A stretch of 64,000 bases of DNA from Verrucomicrobiota bacterium (GTDB taxonomy: Bacteria > Verrucomicrobiota > Verrucomicrobiia > Verrucomicrobiales > Akkermansiaceae): assembly GCA_017301995.1 (NCBI GenBank), contig JAFLEH010000039.1:1-64000 (forward strand), in the 5' to 3' direction. A model generated the notes under the pieces. It was not told the DNA's origin. It ran no database searches and saw only the letters and a list, made by a program, of their open reading frames with translations. Shown one piece after another: positions 15,548 through 24,215 of this stretch (position 1 is its first letter; the number at the start of each line of letters is the position of its first letter). Both the position numbers and the translations under genes were made by a program.

Positions 15548-17371
15548 TCACTCCCGTTTATCCTTGGGCGGGGCCATGAACTCCCTCACCTGCGCGCGTT
15601 CGGCGGTCGGAAGCGTGTTCAGCCACTGGTCCGCAGCTTCGGGGTCCACCTGCGCCCAGTTGGCGGCAAGGTTCTTCTGCGCCCACAGCCGGGCATCCCC
15701 GGCGGGCAGGCTCCGGACCCACTCGCCGGCGGCGTTCGGGTCCTGCTTCCCCCAGTCGACGGCGAACTGGGAGGCTTTCACGATGTTCGCATCGTGTGAG
15801 GCGGGTGGTTCCGCCGGAGAAATCGGGGTTCCGTCCGGCAGATGTTGGATCCGGCCAGGGTCCGGCCCTGAATCGTTCGTCCCGGATTCCGGATTGGCGA
15901 TCAGATAGCGCAGCGCCTCGGCCTGAAGCGGACGGATGTTGTCAAGGTGGCTGCCATTGTTGGCGATCAGATTCGCAACCTGCCGCTTCTGCCCGTCATC
16001 CAGGCTCCTGAATCCATCGCCCAGTGATGTCAGCTTTTCCGCATCCCAGGAGCGGAGCATCGAGAGATACTGATATGTCGCGGAATAGCCGGCCTGCGGA
16101 TCCATCCCGGCGACTTGGGCCAGCCAATCGGCGGGTTGCTCGATTCTGGGCATGGCTTTCACGATTCGCGGCATTTCGCTCAGGGCCAATTTGCGTTCCT
16201 CATCCGAGTTCAACAACGCCAGCAGAGCCTCGGTGTTGGTATTGCCACGGAGATTGAGAAACAGATTGTTGATGATGGAATTCCGGTGCTTGGAATCGAA
16301 ATCCAGATCGTTCATCATCCTGAGCGCGGCTTCGGGATCCTTGGACGCCAGCGAGCCCACCGCCCGGGAGCGGAGGCTCTGCGCCTGGGAATCCGTGAAC
16401 CCGAACCCCTCCAAATCGGCGTGGATCCACTTTTCCGCGTTCCCGGAGTCGATCAACCGGTATGAGTCCTCGATCAACCGGGCGCGCCAGCTTGGCGGCA
16501 GATTGCCCAATTCCCCGAATAGCTGCTTCCGGAAATCGGTGCCATAGTCGGCTAGATCATCGAAGATCCTCCACCCGTCCGGTCGTTCCCAGAGCTTGCG
16601 GATTTCGGTGCCGAACGAAGCGGCGAGCCGACAACCTATCAGCTCCGTTTCCGCCCGTTTCCGCAGCGCGGGCGGCAGGGATTCCATCGCGGATTCCAAT
16701 GCGGCGGGCGAGGCCTTGGCGAGCTGTTGGAACAATTGCCGGAGATAGTAATCCCCCATGCCGGATCGGAAACCACCCGACGCGGGCGATTCCGCCAATG
16801 CTTGCAGCGCCAGCGACGGATTCCGCTTGGCGATCTCCGTGAGCACCTGCGCTTCCAATTCGGCGTTGGGATGATTCCTGAAGAAACCGAGCGCCCGTTG
16901 CGGATCGGTATTGGCCCATGATTTGAGGGTCTCGCCGACCAAGCCGGGACTGCTTTTCAACCCCCACGCCAACAAGCCCTCGGGATCCTCCTGTTGCCAG
17001 CGCTCCTTCAGCAATTTGTTGAAAAGAATCATATCAAAGCCTTCTCCGGTGGGAAACCAGCGGCCATCCAGCCACGCGGCGATCTCGGATGCCGGCAGCG
17101 ATTCCGCGAGTGCCATGGTCGCCCGCAAACGGTCGCCAGGCGATGAGATTGCCCGGATGGCCGCCATCCGCTGGCGGACCGAATCCGACGGACCACCGCG
17201 ACGGTTTGGCCGGACCGGACGGCTGGAATGCCCGGCGGAGCGGTTGGATATTCCGGGCTGGTCCTCCGTCGGACGCTCCGGACGATCCGCGAGTTTCCAA
17301 CCGATCGCAGCCGTGGTTAGAAAACCCAGCATAGCTCCGGCCTGAAGGGTGCGGGTGGGAAACGGGTTCAT
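15548..17371 (-). CDS. Anchored DP-repeat protein of unknown function (607 aa)
   Basis: Product not recognised. The ATG at 17371 (MNPFPTRTLQ) overlaps the upstream gene's stop as ATGA, so the two are translationally coupled. A single hydrophobic N-terminal segment (LQAGAMLGFLTTAAIGW) suggests an inner-membrane anchor or uncleaved signal with the rest in the periplasm. The remainder is helical, with loosely spaced motifs such as WQQEDPEGLLAW, WANTDPQRALGFF, WGKQDPNAAGEWVRSLP and WAQVDPEAADQWLNTLP. These suggest a TPR-like solenoid. It is a paralogue of the gene upstream. Such families are frequent in Verrucomicrobia, but no role can be assigned. Confidence 0.8.
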   Translation of the reverse strand: MNPFPTRTLQAGAMLGFLTTAAIGWKLADRPERPTEDQPGISNRSAGHSSRPVRPNRRGGPSDSVRQRMAAIRAISSPGDRLRATMALAESLPASEIAAWLDGRWFPTGEGFDMILFNKLLKERWQQEDPEGLLAWGLKSSPGLVGETLKSWANTDPQRALGFFRNHPNAELEAQVLTEIAKRNPSLALQALAESPASGGFRSGMGDYYLRQLFQQLAKASPAALESAMESLPPALRKRAETELIGCRLAASFGTEIRKLWERPDGWRIFDDLADYGTDFRKQLFGELGNLPPSWRARLIEDSYRLIDSGNAEKWIHADLEGFGFTDSQAQSLRSRAVGSLASKDPEAALRMMNDLDFDSKHRNSIINNLFLNLRGNTNTEALLALLNSDEERKLALSEMPRIVKAMPRIEQPADWLAQVAGMDPQAGYSATYQYLSMLRSWDAEKLTSLGDGFRSLDDGQKRQVANLIANNGSHLDNIRPLQAEALRYLIANPESGTNDSGPDPGRIQHLPDGTPISPAEPPASHDANIVKASQFAVDWGKQDPNAAGEWVRSLPAGDARLWAQKNLAANWAQVDPEAADQWLNTLPTAERAQVREFMAPPKDKRE

Positions 17372-18915
17372 GGCGTGGCTTTCAGGTTTCGAAGGTAGCG
17401 ATCCTTTTCTTCGGCGGGGAGATCGGCGGACTCCAGCCACTCGCGGGCTTCGTCGGGAGCGCTGCGCTGCCATTGATAGAGCAGTCCGGACAACTGGCTC
17501 TTCGCGATGGCTGAGGACATCGCCCACGTGGCGGCCTCGGCGAACCGCTCCGTTTGGGCCAGTTCGTGGACCACCGGCAGAGTCGCGACCTCCCGGACGG
17601 CCGGATCAGTCTGCCGATTCACCCAGTCCGAGTAACCCGCCAAATCCCGGTCCGCCCATTTCAAGCCCAGTGTGACGAAATCCGAGGGCGACTTGCCGGA
17701 TGGATTCGGGAGCATGTCCATGACCTGTGCGGGATCCTTGTCCATGAGGGCATCCACTAACCCGCTGACGGCGGGGTCCACGGACCCGCCTGACATATAA
17801 CTTCCATTGGGACTCAGCACGACCGTCCTCGGACTCAGGTCGTCCAGGCCATTGGCAAGAATCTTCCGGGCGATTTCCAACGCCTGATCCGGATCGTCTT
17901 TCAGGCGGCTGAGCCCCACGGCGGCCAAGCGCTGCGCGGCGATGATCGGCGCCTTGGTGTTATTCGCCTGCTCCAGGGCGGCGCCGGGATCCGTCTCCAA
18001 CAGTTTCTCAAACAGCGCGGCTTCCATCCGCCGCTTGAGTTCGCCCGACGGGGTCTGGGAGGCCAAGCGCTCGAGCGCGTCGGGCCGGGAGTCGGCCAGC
18101 GTGTCCACCAGGGTTTTCATGGCGTTTTCCTCACTGCCGTAGTTGCGGCGGATGGCATCCCCGTTTTCCTTCATCCAATCGAGAGCCTGCCAGGGATCCT
18201 TGCGCACGAGAGCCGAGAAAATCCTCGGGGAAAATCCGGCCCCGTGTTCCTTGAGGAATTTGAGGATCTCCAGCGGCCGGTCGGTGTCATCCCATTTGGT
18301 TAGGCCGGAAATGGCGTTGCCGCGGCCGCTTTCGGGGATCTCGTCGAAGTGATCCAGAAGCCACTGCGGATGAAACTCGCCGATGCCCCATGCCACGTTG
18401 TTCACGCGGTCCGGATTGGCGGCGATGGCCGCCTTGAGCGCGCCCTCCGGATCATGGCAGGACCAGGCCCACCACGCGTAGTGCTCGGTGCCGGTGCCCG
18501 CCACCGCGGCGATGGCCGCCTGTGGGTCGAGCCGGGTCCAGTGGATGAAAATGAGGTCGGTGATATCGTTGGTCCGCGGCTTGTCCTTGACGCCCTCCCA
18601 ATACGCCGCAATTTCCGGTTCGGTGGCATCCATCAGCCACGAGGCGAGCCGCCCGTAGGATGGAACGGGGCCCGCCTCTATCAGGGACTCCAGGGTATCG
18701 TTGGAACGGATCCTCGCCGGCGGAGGCAACGTCCCCTTCGTCGGGCGCCCGCCGGGAGATGCCGCCGTCTCACGGCTGGTTCGAGCCGTTTCGGCGGCGT
18801 CTGGGTTAGACGACGCGGGCAGCGTCCTTTCGCCGAGCAGCCGGTTCCCGGCGTAGCCGCAAAGCAAACCAGCGATTCCGAGTCCGAAAATGAGGGCGAC
18901 GCGGGTGGTGTTCAT
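17368..18915 (-). CDS. Anchored DP-repeat protein of unknown function (515 aa)
   Basis: First gene of the coupled pair. The chosen start ATG at 18915 gives MNTTRVALIFGLGIAGLL, an N-terminal membrane segment followed by a Ser/Pro-rich linker; a longer frame upstream lacks this logic. The body shows the same repeated pattern as its partner: WTRLDPQAAIAAV, WSCHDPEGALKAAI, LVRKDPWQALDWM, LLETDPGAALEQ, and near the end WLESADLP. A helical solenoid in the periplasm is the likely architecture. Function is unknown. The pair could bind a common partner, since coupling implies matched amounts. Confidence 0.8.
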   Translation of the reverse strand: MNTTRVALIFGLGIAGLLCGYAGNRLLGERTLPASSNPDAAETARTSRETAASPGGRPTKGTLPPPARIRSNDTLESLIEAGPVPSYGRLASWLMDATEPEIAAYWEGVKDKPRTNDITDLIFIHWTRLDPQAAIAAVAGTGTEHYAWWAWSCHDPEGALKAAIAANPDRVNNVAWGIGEFHPQWLLDHFDEIPESGRGNAISGLTKWDDTDRPLEILKFLKEHGAGFSPRIFSALVRKDPWQALDWMKENGDAIRRNYGSEENAMKTLVDTLADSRPDALERLASQTPSGELKRRMEAALFEKLLETDPGAALEQANNTKAPIIAAQRLAAVGLSRLKDDPDQALEIARKILANGLDDLSPRTVVLSPNGSYMSGGSVDPAVSGLVDALMDKDPAQVMDMLPNPSGKSPSDFVTLGLKWADRDLAGYSDWVNRQTDPAVREVATLPVVHELAQTERFAEAATWAMSSAIAKSQLSGLLYQWQRSAPDEAREWLESADLPAEEKDRYLRNLKATP

Positions 18916-19023
18916 GGGTAGGGACAGGTTTGGGAGCGCGCGATCTAACCGCCCCGACGGCGGGACTTTGCCAGAACGCCCGGTTTCTGTCAAACGGGAA
19001 GTCGGATGGATGAATGGCCCCGG

Positions 19024-19050
19024 CCCGGTGAAACGGGGGGACTCACCGGG
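19024..19050. other. GC hairpin downstream of PEP-CTERM gene
   Basis: CCCGGTGA (19024-19031) and TCACCGGG (19043-19050) form a perfect 8-bp stem with an 11-base loop. It lies past the stop of the 271-residue PEP-CTERM gene (minus strand). There is no T-run, so any termination function would need another mechanism. Confidence 0.4.
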
Positions 19051-19184
19051 TCACCCGGACGCGCGCGAACAGGCGCGGGCGGCCATTGAGCGGAATCGCG
19101 GCACGGATCGTATCCGGACCGTTGTCCTGATTGTCTGACCGGCAGGATCCCGAAATCTCCCTCCGTTGCGGCATTCCGCCACAC

Positions 19185-20000
19185 TCACCTCCGCCGCCTC
19201 AGCAGCCCCAGCAAGCCAAGCCCGCCGAGCAGCGCGGTGGCGGGTTCGGGAACCAGGGTTACGGAGACGTTGTCCACGAGAAAATCGGAGCTGATGCCAC
19301 CGTTGCGGATGAAAATGGCGTTGTAGTCGTTCCATCCCGATGTCGTCGTGGCGGTCCGGATGGCTCCGTTCACATTGCTGGATAGAGTATAAGCCGAGGC
19401 ACCGGTCCGGGTGATCGAGAACTGCGCCGCAATGGCGGACGTGCCCAGAGTGGCATACGTCGTTCCGGAAGCGGTTGAGCTGATTCCCGTCGTTGTTCCG
19501 GCTCCGGGAGAGTCATCCCCCCCGAGGTCCCGGTACAAACCATTACCCGTGTTCCCGCCCGAGCCGAGCTGGGCGTAAAGGTTGTTATCCAAGTCTCCGG
19601 GGCTGATAAACCCGAAGCGGAATCCTCCGGAGTTGTCTCCGGGAGCTTCATAATATCTGCCGGAAAACGCGAGTGTCAGGGTGTCTCCAATGTTGATGGT
19701 GACTGTGGATCCCAGGGTTCCAAGCATACCCCGGAAAGTGCCGGTACCGGCCTGGTCAATGCGCAATGCGTTGCCGGTCCCGATTCCCGGCGAGCCGTCG
19801 TCGGTCACCACATCGTAGTTCGTTCCCGTGGCATTGATCAGCGACCACGTGAAGTCGTTGGAGCCCGTGACCGGGCTGACCGCCGTGGCATTGGTGACGG
19901 TCATGCCGGTGAAATTCGCGCTGGCGATGGTGGTGGCTTGGCAAACGCCGCTTGCTAGAACAAAGGCGGCGGCCGCGGAGGCAATTGGCTTGGATTTCAT
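19185..20000 (-). CDS. PEP-CTERM exported protein
   Basis: A 271-residue protein from the ATG at 20000 (MKSKPIASAAAAFVLAS), which gives a clean signal peptide ending near CQATT; a longer upstream frame adds no signal logic. The middle is a Ser/Thr/Gly-rich beta-type domain (NLYAQLGSGGNTGNGLYRDL, then DNVSVTLV) like those that hold a carbohydrate- or matrix-binding jelly roll. The C-terminus is a PEP-CTERM sorting signal: VPEPATALLGGLGLLGLL followed by four Arg. Such tails are processed by an exosortase, which is not in this window. It is the last of a four-gene minus-strand run, 41 bp after the preceding gene. Confidence 0.85.
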   Translation of the reverse strand: MKSKPIASAAAAFVLASGVCQATTIASANFTGMTVTNATAVSPVTGSNDFTWSLINATGTNYDVVTDDGSPGIGTGNALRIDQAGTGTFRGMLGTLGSTVTINIGDTLTLAFSGRYYEAPGDNSGGFRFGFISPGDLDNNLYAQLGSGGNTGNGLYRDLGGDDSPGAGTTTGISSTASGTTYATLGTSAIAAQFSITRTGASAYTLSSNVNGAIRTATTTSGWNDYNAIFIRNGGISSDFLVDNVSVTLVPEPATALLGGLGLLGLLRRRR

Positions 20001-20041
20001 GGTGGAAAATGGCGGGTTGAAGCCGGATTGGATATTTAGCA

Positions 20042-23000
20042 TCATTCGGCGCGCACGCGCAGGAATCCCCTATTGGGCAAACCCGCCGAGGCGTCAAGCT
20101 GGAAAGTGTGGTAGCTGAAACCGGTGGGTGCTGTCGCGGGCCAACCGGCGGGCAGGACGAAAGATGTTTCGGAAACCGGGGCGGTGAACGCCCCGAGGTC
20201 GGTGGATCCCTGGATCCGGGCGGTGGCTCCGTCCACGGTGGCTTCGGGCGAGGGAGAACCGGCGAAGGTGGTCCCCTCCCCGCGGATGGCCAGGCTGAGC
20301 ACGAGTTTGTTTCCGGCGGTGCCCACCCACACGCGTCCGCGATCGGAGGCGTCGGCCGGGTTGCCGCCGGTCAGATACTCGATCACGTTGGCCATGCCAT
20401 CGCCGTCGGGGTCGTCGGTGCGGTCCTGATCGGCGGGGGCGAGGCCGAAGCCTTCGATCCAGGCGATGAACGGATCGGGCGCGACGATCTTGAGCGAGCC
20501 GGTTCCGGCCAGCAATCCCGGATGGGTGGCCGCGTCATAGGTGCCGGGGCCGAGGACGGTGCCGCCGAGGGTGAGCGAGCCGACGACATCCGGCACGCCG
20601 GTGAAGTTCAGCGTGAGCGTGGCTCCGGCGGCGACGGTGACCGCGGCCTCATCGGCGAAGTTCGCGCCCGCCACTTCGAGGGTTCCCGCGCTGATGATCG
20701 TTTCGCCGGTGTAGGTGTTGGTCCCGGTGGTGGTTAGAACACCGGTGCCCGCCTTCTCCAGCGAGCCGGTTCCGGTGACGGGCACGGTGAGGGTGGTGCT
20801 GAACGCCTGGGTATCGATGGTGCCGCCGCCGGCTCCGAGCACGAAGGTGCGGGTGGCTCCGGCGGTGGTGAAAATATCCGCCACCGATGCGGTGAGTTTG
20901 AGCGTGCCGCCGTTGGAAAGCGTGATCCGCGACGAGGTGCCGGGATTCACCGTGGTCACCGAGTTGTGGACCGCCTTGCCGGTGGCAAGCGAGCCGCCAT
21001 CCACGGATAGATCGGTAAGCACGCTGTTGCTTCCGGTGGCGGCGTCGAGTTGGATCGGATTGGTTCCGGCATAGGTCAGCTTGGCGCCGGCCGCGATGGT
21101 TAGCGCGGCGCTGCCGCCCCCCTGGGTGATGACGGAAAGCGCGCCGTTCTGCGTCCAATCGGCGCCTGTCGTTAGATTGAGGCGGCCGCCGCGGCCGACG
21201 TAGGTGCTGCCGTTGGCGGTGACGGTGCCCGCGCAGTTGAGAGTCTGCAGGGCAGTGCCACCGACGGCGGCGGTGTTGCCGAGTTGGATGGTGTTTCCGG
21301 TGGCCAGGGTGCGGGTGGAACCGGCTTCCCAAGTGGCGGTGGTGGCCACGGTGTTGAAGGTGGTCCCGCTGGGGCCGTATCCGCGGAGCAACCACGATCC
21401 GGTGGCGGCGTTTTGGTTGCCTGCGGCGGAGATCGCGCCTTCGTCGAGGGTTGTGGAACCGGTGTGGGTGTTGGCACCGCCCAGCAGGAGCGTGCCGGTG
21501 CCGCGTTTGAGGATCGAGCCGGTGCCGGACAGCGGACCTGCCAGATCGAACTGGCCCGGCCCGGCCAGCGTGAGGGTGAAGCCGCCCAGCGACAATCCGT
21601 TTCGGGTGGTTAGATAGGTGCCGGCGGCCAGATTGTTCCACGTTTGCGATGCGGAAAGCAGCAGGTCCACCGCCTGTCCGGACGTGTCCGAACCGATCAC
21701 CGGGCCGAGCGCGCCCGACTCTATGGTTAGACCGCCCAGGGCCAGTTCGTGATCCGCGTCGCCACCGGTCAGCGTGAACACCACCGGGCTGCGGAAGGTC
21801 AGGGATTTGGCCGACTGGTCGCCGTTCAGCAACACCGTCTGATCGTCCGCCAAATCATCGGTTCCGAAATATACGGTGCTGGTTGAAACGGGTGTTGCGA
21901 CCGGATCCGGGGTGGTGGCGAGCGGGGAAATCGACCACGCGCCGGTGGCCGCCCAACCGGTACCGGTGCCATCCCAATAAAACGGCGCCGCGTTATTGGT
22001 GTTGTCGATCAGGCCGTCGCCGGTGATCAGGGCGGATTCATGGTCCGCGCCAAGTGCGGCGACCGATCCCACGCGTCCCCATTTTCCGGTGGCCTGGGCT
22101 TCGCCGTCGATGGTGAACATTCCGACCGTGTCGGTGCCGGTGTGGTTGAGCGCGAGAGTGGCCCCGGTGGCGAGTACCAGCGCCGCCTCGTCGGACAACT
22201 GGGTGGGTGTGGTGGTTTCGAGCTTGCCGCCATTGACCTGGGTGGCGCCGGTGTAGCTGTTCGCGCCGCTGAGGGTTAGGGTTCCGGTTCCCAGTTTGGT
22301 GAGTTTACCGGCCTGACCGGCGACGTTGATGACCGGTTTGTCGATCGCGGTGTCGAAGCCGTTGGTGTCGATGACGCCGCCGGCGCCGGTCTCGCCGACC
22401 AACATGCGGATGTTGCCGACATTGTTGGTTAGGAGTTGCGCCACGGAAGCGGACAGCCTGAGGGTTCCGCCGTCGGTTAGCACGACTTGCGAATAGGCCG
22501 TATTGCCGGGAGTGAGGGCTCCGGTGTTGTTGCGGATCGCGGTGCCGGTGGTGAAGGCGCCGCCATTGACCGTTAGGTTGGTGACGGTGTTTTCGGAGGT
22601 GCTGGTGTTGAGGGCGAACGGGGTGGCACTGGCGTAGGTGAACGAACCGCCGGTGTTGATGGTCAGCGCCGCCTGCCCCCCCCCCTGGGTGGCCACCGTG
22701 GCGGTGCCATTCTGCGTCCATGAACCGCCGACGTTGACCGTGCTGGACCGCCTGACCAGCAGGCTGCCATCGTTGGTTAGAGTGCCGTTGGCGTTCAGCG
22801 TCCGCGCTCCGAAGTGTCCGGATGTGCCGCCGAGGGTGATGGTTTTTCCGGTGGCGACGGAAACGGCGGATCCGCTGTTGAAGGAGACGGTGGAGGTGGC
22901 GGTGGTGGCCTCGTTGTTGACGTCGATATTCCACCCGCCGGTGGCTCCGCTTTGGTCGCCGGAGACATTGACGATGAGATTTTTGCTAGTTCCGGTGCCG

Positions 23001-24133
23001 CCAACGGTGGTGCCGCCGGTGTAGGTGTTGGTGCCGGAGAGCGTGACCGTGCGGGTTCCTGTGGAAATGCCCGAGCCCGCGACGATGAGATTTCCCGTGC
23101 CTACAATGGGTTTGCTGATCGTGACCGCGGCCGTGTTGGTGTTGCCGGTGGTGCCGTGGGCCAGGCTGAGAGTCAGCGTGTTGGCGTTCAGATTGAGCTG
23201 GGCCGTGCCCGAGAGCGTGAAATTGGTATTGGCCGTCCCGGTGTTGGAGAGCAGAACGGTCAGTTTGTCATCAAGCGTGATCGCACCGCTGTAGCCCGGG
23301 CCGCCGACATTTCCGGTGGTGAGCGTTTTGACGCCGGTGGATCCCGATACCACGGTTAGATCACGGCTCACCGTGAAAGAATTGCTGATCACGAGGCGGG
23401 CGGTGTCGCTGCCGCTGGTGTCGCCAAGTGTGATAGGTCCCGCACCCGGCGCATTGGCGCTTCCGGGTTGGGTGAGGGTCAAGGTTCCCGCTTTGACGGT
23501 AAGCCCACCTGAAAAAGTGTTGGCGCCTTCGAGTGTCCAACCGCCTGCGCCGGCTTTGACCACGGCGAGGGTGCCCCCGGCGCTACCGTCGGAGATCACG
23601 CCGGTCATCCTGTTGCCGCCCGTGTTCGCGCCGCCGAGGGTCAGCACGGTAGTCCCGCTGGTAGCGGATCCGGCGATGTTGCCGCTGATGACAAGCGGGC
23701 GGGCGGCGGTGGACGAGCCGCTGATGATGCTGTAGGCGCCCTTGGTATCCGCGTCGGCGTTGGCCAGGGTGATGGGGGTGGAGATGGTGTCGGTATGGGC
23801 GCTGCCCGCACCGGAGGTCTGGATGGTCCCGCCGCTGGAAAGGACCAGCGATCCGCCGGAAAGCGTGTAGGCCGAGGAGTTTCCGGCAAAATCGATGCCA
23901 GCCACATTTCGTCCCTCATCCACCGTGACAATTCGGGCGGCGCTGATGACGGTTCCGAAGGTGGCGCTGTCCGGGCTCGTTGTGCCGGTGGTGGCGCCCG
24001 GTGCGGAGGCGGGGTTCCAATTCGCGTCATCCGCCCAATTTCCGGCGGCGTTTACGTTCCACGCGGCATCGGCGCCAAGCAGGGAGTGGGTTAATACAAA
24101 CAGTGCGGGGAGGGTCAGGAGGCTGGGTTTCAT
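20042..24133 (-). CDS. Giant beta-strand-repeat surface protein (1363 aa)
   Basis: The ATG at 24133 gives MKPSLLTLPALFVLTHSLLG, a signal peptide. The body is built of autotransporter-associated beta-strand repeats of the type LTKLGTGTLTLSGANSYTGA ... VNGGKLETT, recurring many times and predicting a long parallel beta-helix. There is no autotransporter barrel at the C-terminus. Instead it ends with a calcium-loop-like DDPDGDGMANVIEYLTGGNP module (~1225-1245), a beta domain and the terminal residues GFLRVRAE. The same ending appears in the 1279-residue neighbour. Probable roles are adhesion or surface coat; ligand unknown. Repeats at DNA level make internal recombination likely. Confidence 0.87.
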   Translation of the reverse strand: MKPSLLTLPALFVLTHSLLGADAAWNVNAAGNWADDANWNPASAPGATTGTTSPDSATFGTVISAARIVTVDEGRNVAGIDFAGNSSAYTLSGGSLVLSSGGTIQTSGAGSAHTDTISTPITLANADADTKGAYSIISGSSTAARPLVISGNIAGSATSGTTVLTLGGANTGGNRMTGVISDGSAGGTLAVVKAGAGGWTLEGANTFSGGLTVKAGTLTLTQPGSANAPGAGPITLGDTSGSDTARLVISNSFTVSRDLTVVSGSTGVKTLTTGNVGGPGYSGAITLDDKLTVLLSNTGTANTNFTLSGTAQLNLNANTLTLSLAHGTTGNTNTAAVTISKPIVGTGNLIVAGSGISTGTRTVTLSGTNTYTGGTTVGGTGTSKNLIVNVSGDQSGATGGWNIDVNNEATTATSTVSFNSGSAVSVATGKTITLGGTSGHFGARTLNANGTLTNDGSLLVRRSSTVNVGGSWTQNGTATVATQGGGQAALTINTGGSFTYASATPFALNTSTSENTVTNLTVNGGAFTTGTAIRNNTGALTPGNTAYSQVVLTDGGTLRLSASVAQLLTNNVGNIRMLVGETGAGGVIDTNGFDTAIDKPVINVAGQAGKLTKLGTGTLTLSGANSYTGATQVNGGKLETTTPTQLSDEAALVLATGATLALNHTGTDTVGMFTIDGEAQATGKWGRVGSVAALGADHESALITGDGLIDNTNNAAPFYWDGTGTGWAATGAWSISPLATTPDPVATPVSTSTVYFGTDDLADDQTVLLNGDQSAKSLTFRSPVVFTLTGGDADHELALGGLTIESGALGPVIGSDTSGQAVDLLLSASQTWNNLAAGTYLTTRNGLSLGGFTLTLAGPGQFDLAGPLSGTGSILKRGTGTLLLGGANTHTGSTTLDEGAISAAGNQNAATGSWLLRGYGPSGTTFNTVATTATWEAGSTRTLATGNTIQLGNTAAVGGTALQTLNCAGTVTANGSTYVGRGGRLNLTTGADWTQNGALSVITQGGGSAALTIAAGAKLTYAGTNPIQLDAATGSNSVLTDLSVDGGSLATGKAVHNSVTTVNPGTSSRITLSNGGTLKLTASVADIFTTAGATRTFVLGAGGGTIDTQAFSTTLTVPVTGTGSLEKAGTGVLTTTGTNTYTGETIISAGTLEVAGANFADEAAVTVAAGATLTLNFTGVPDVVGSLTLGGTVLGPGTYDAATHPGLLAGTGSLKIVAPDPFIAWIEGFGLAPADQDRTDDPDGDGMANVIEYLTGGNPADASDRGRVWVGTAGNKLVLSLAIRGEGTTFAGSPSPEATVDGATARIQGSTDLGAFTAPVSETSFVLPAGWPATAPTGFSYHTFQLDASAGLPNRGFLRVRAE

Positions 24134-24215
24134 GGCAAAATCAAGGTTAAGGCATCCGCTACGCAATGGCAGGCACCGCCCTTTCGGATCGCACCAAAAA
24201 ACAAAGCGGGAGATA

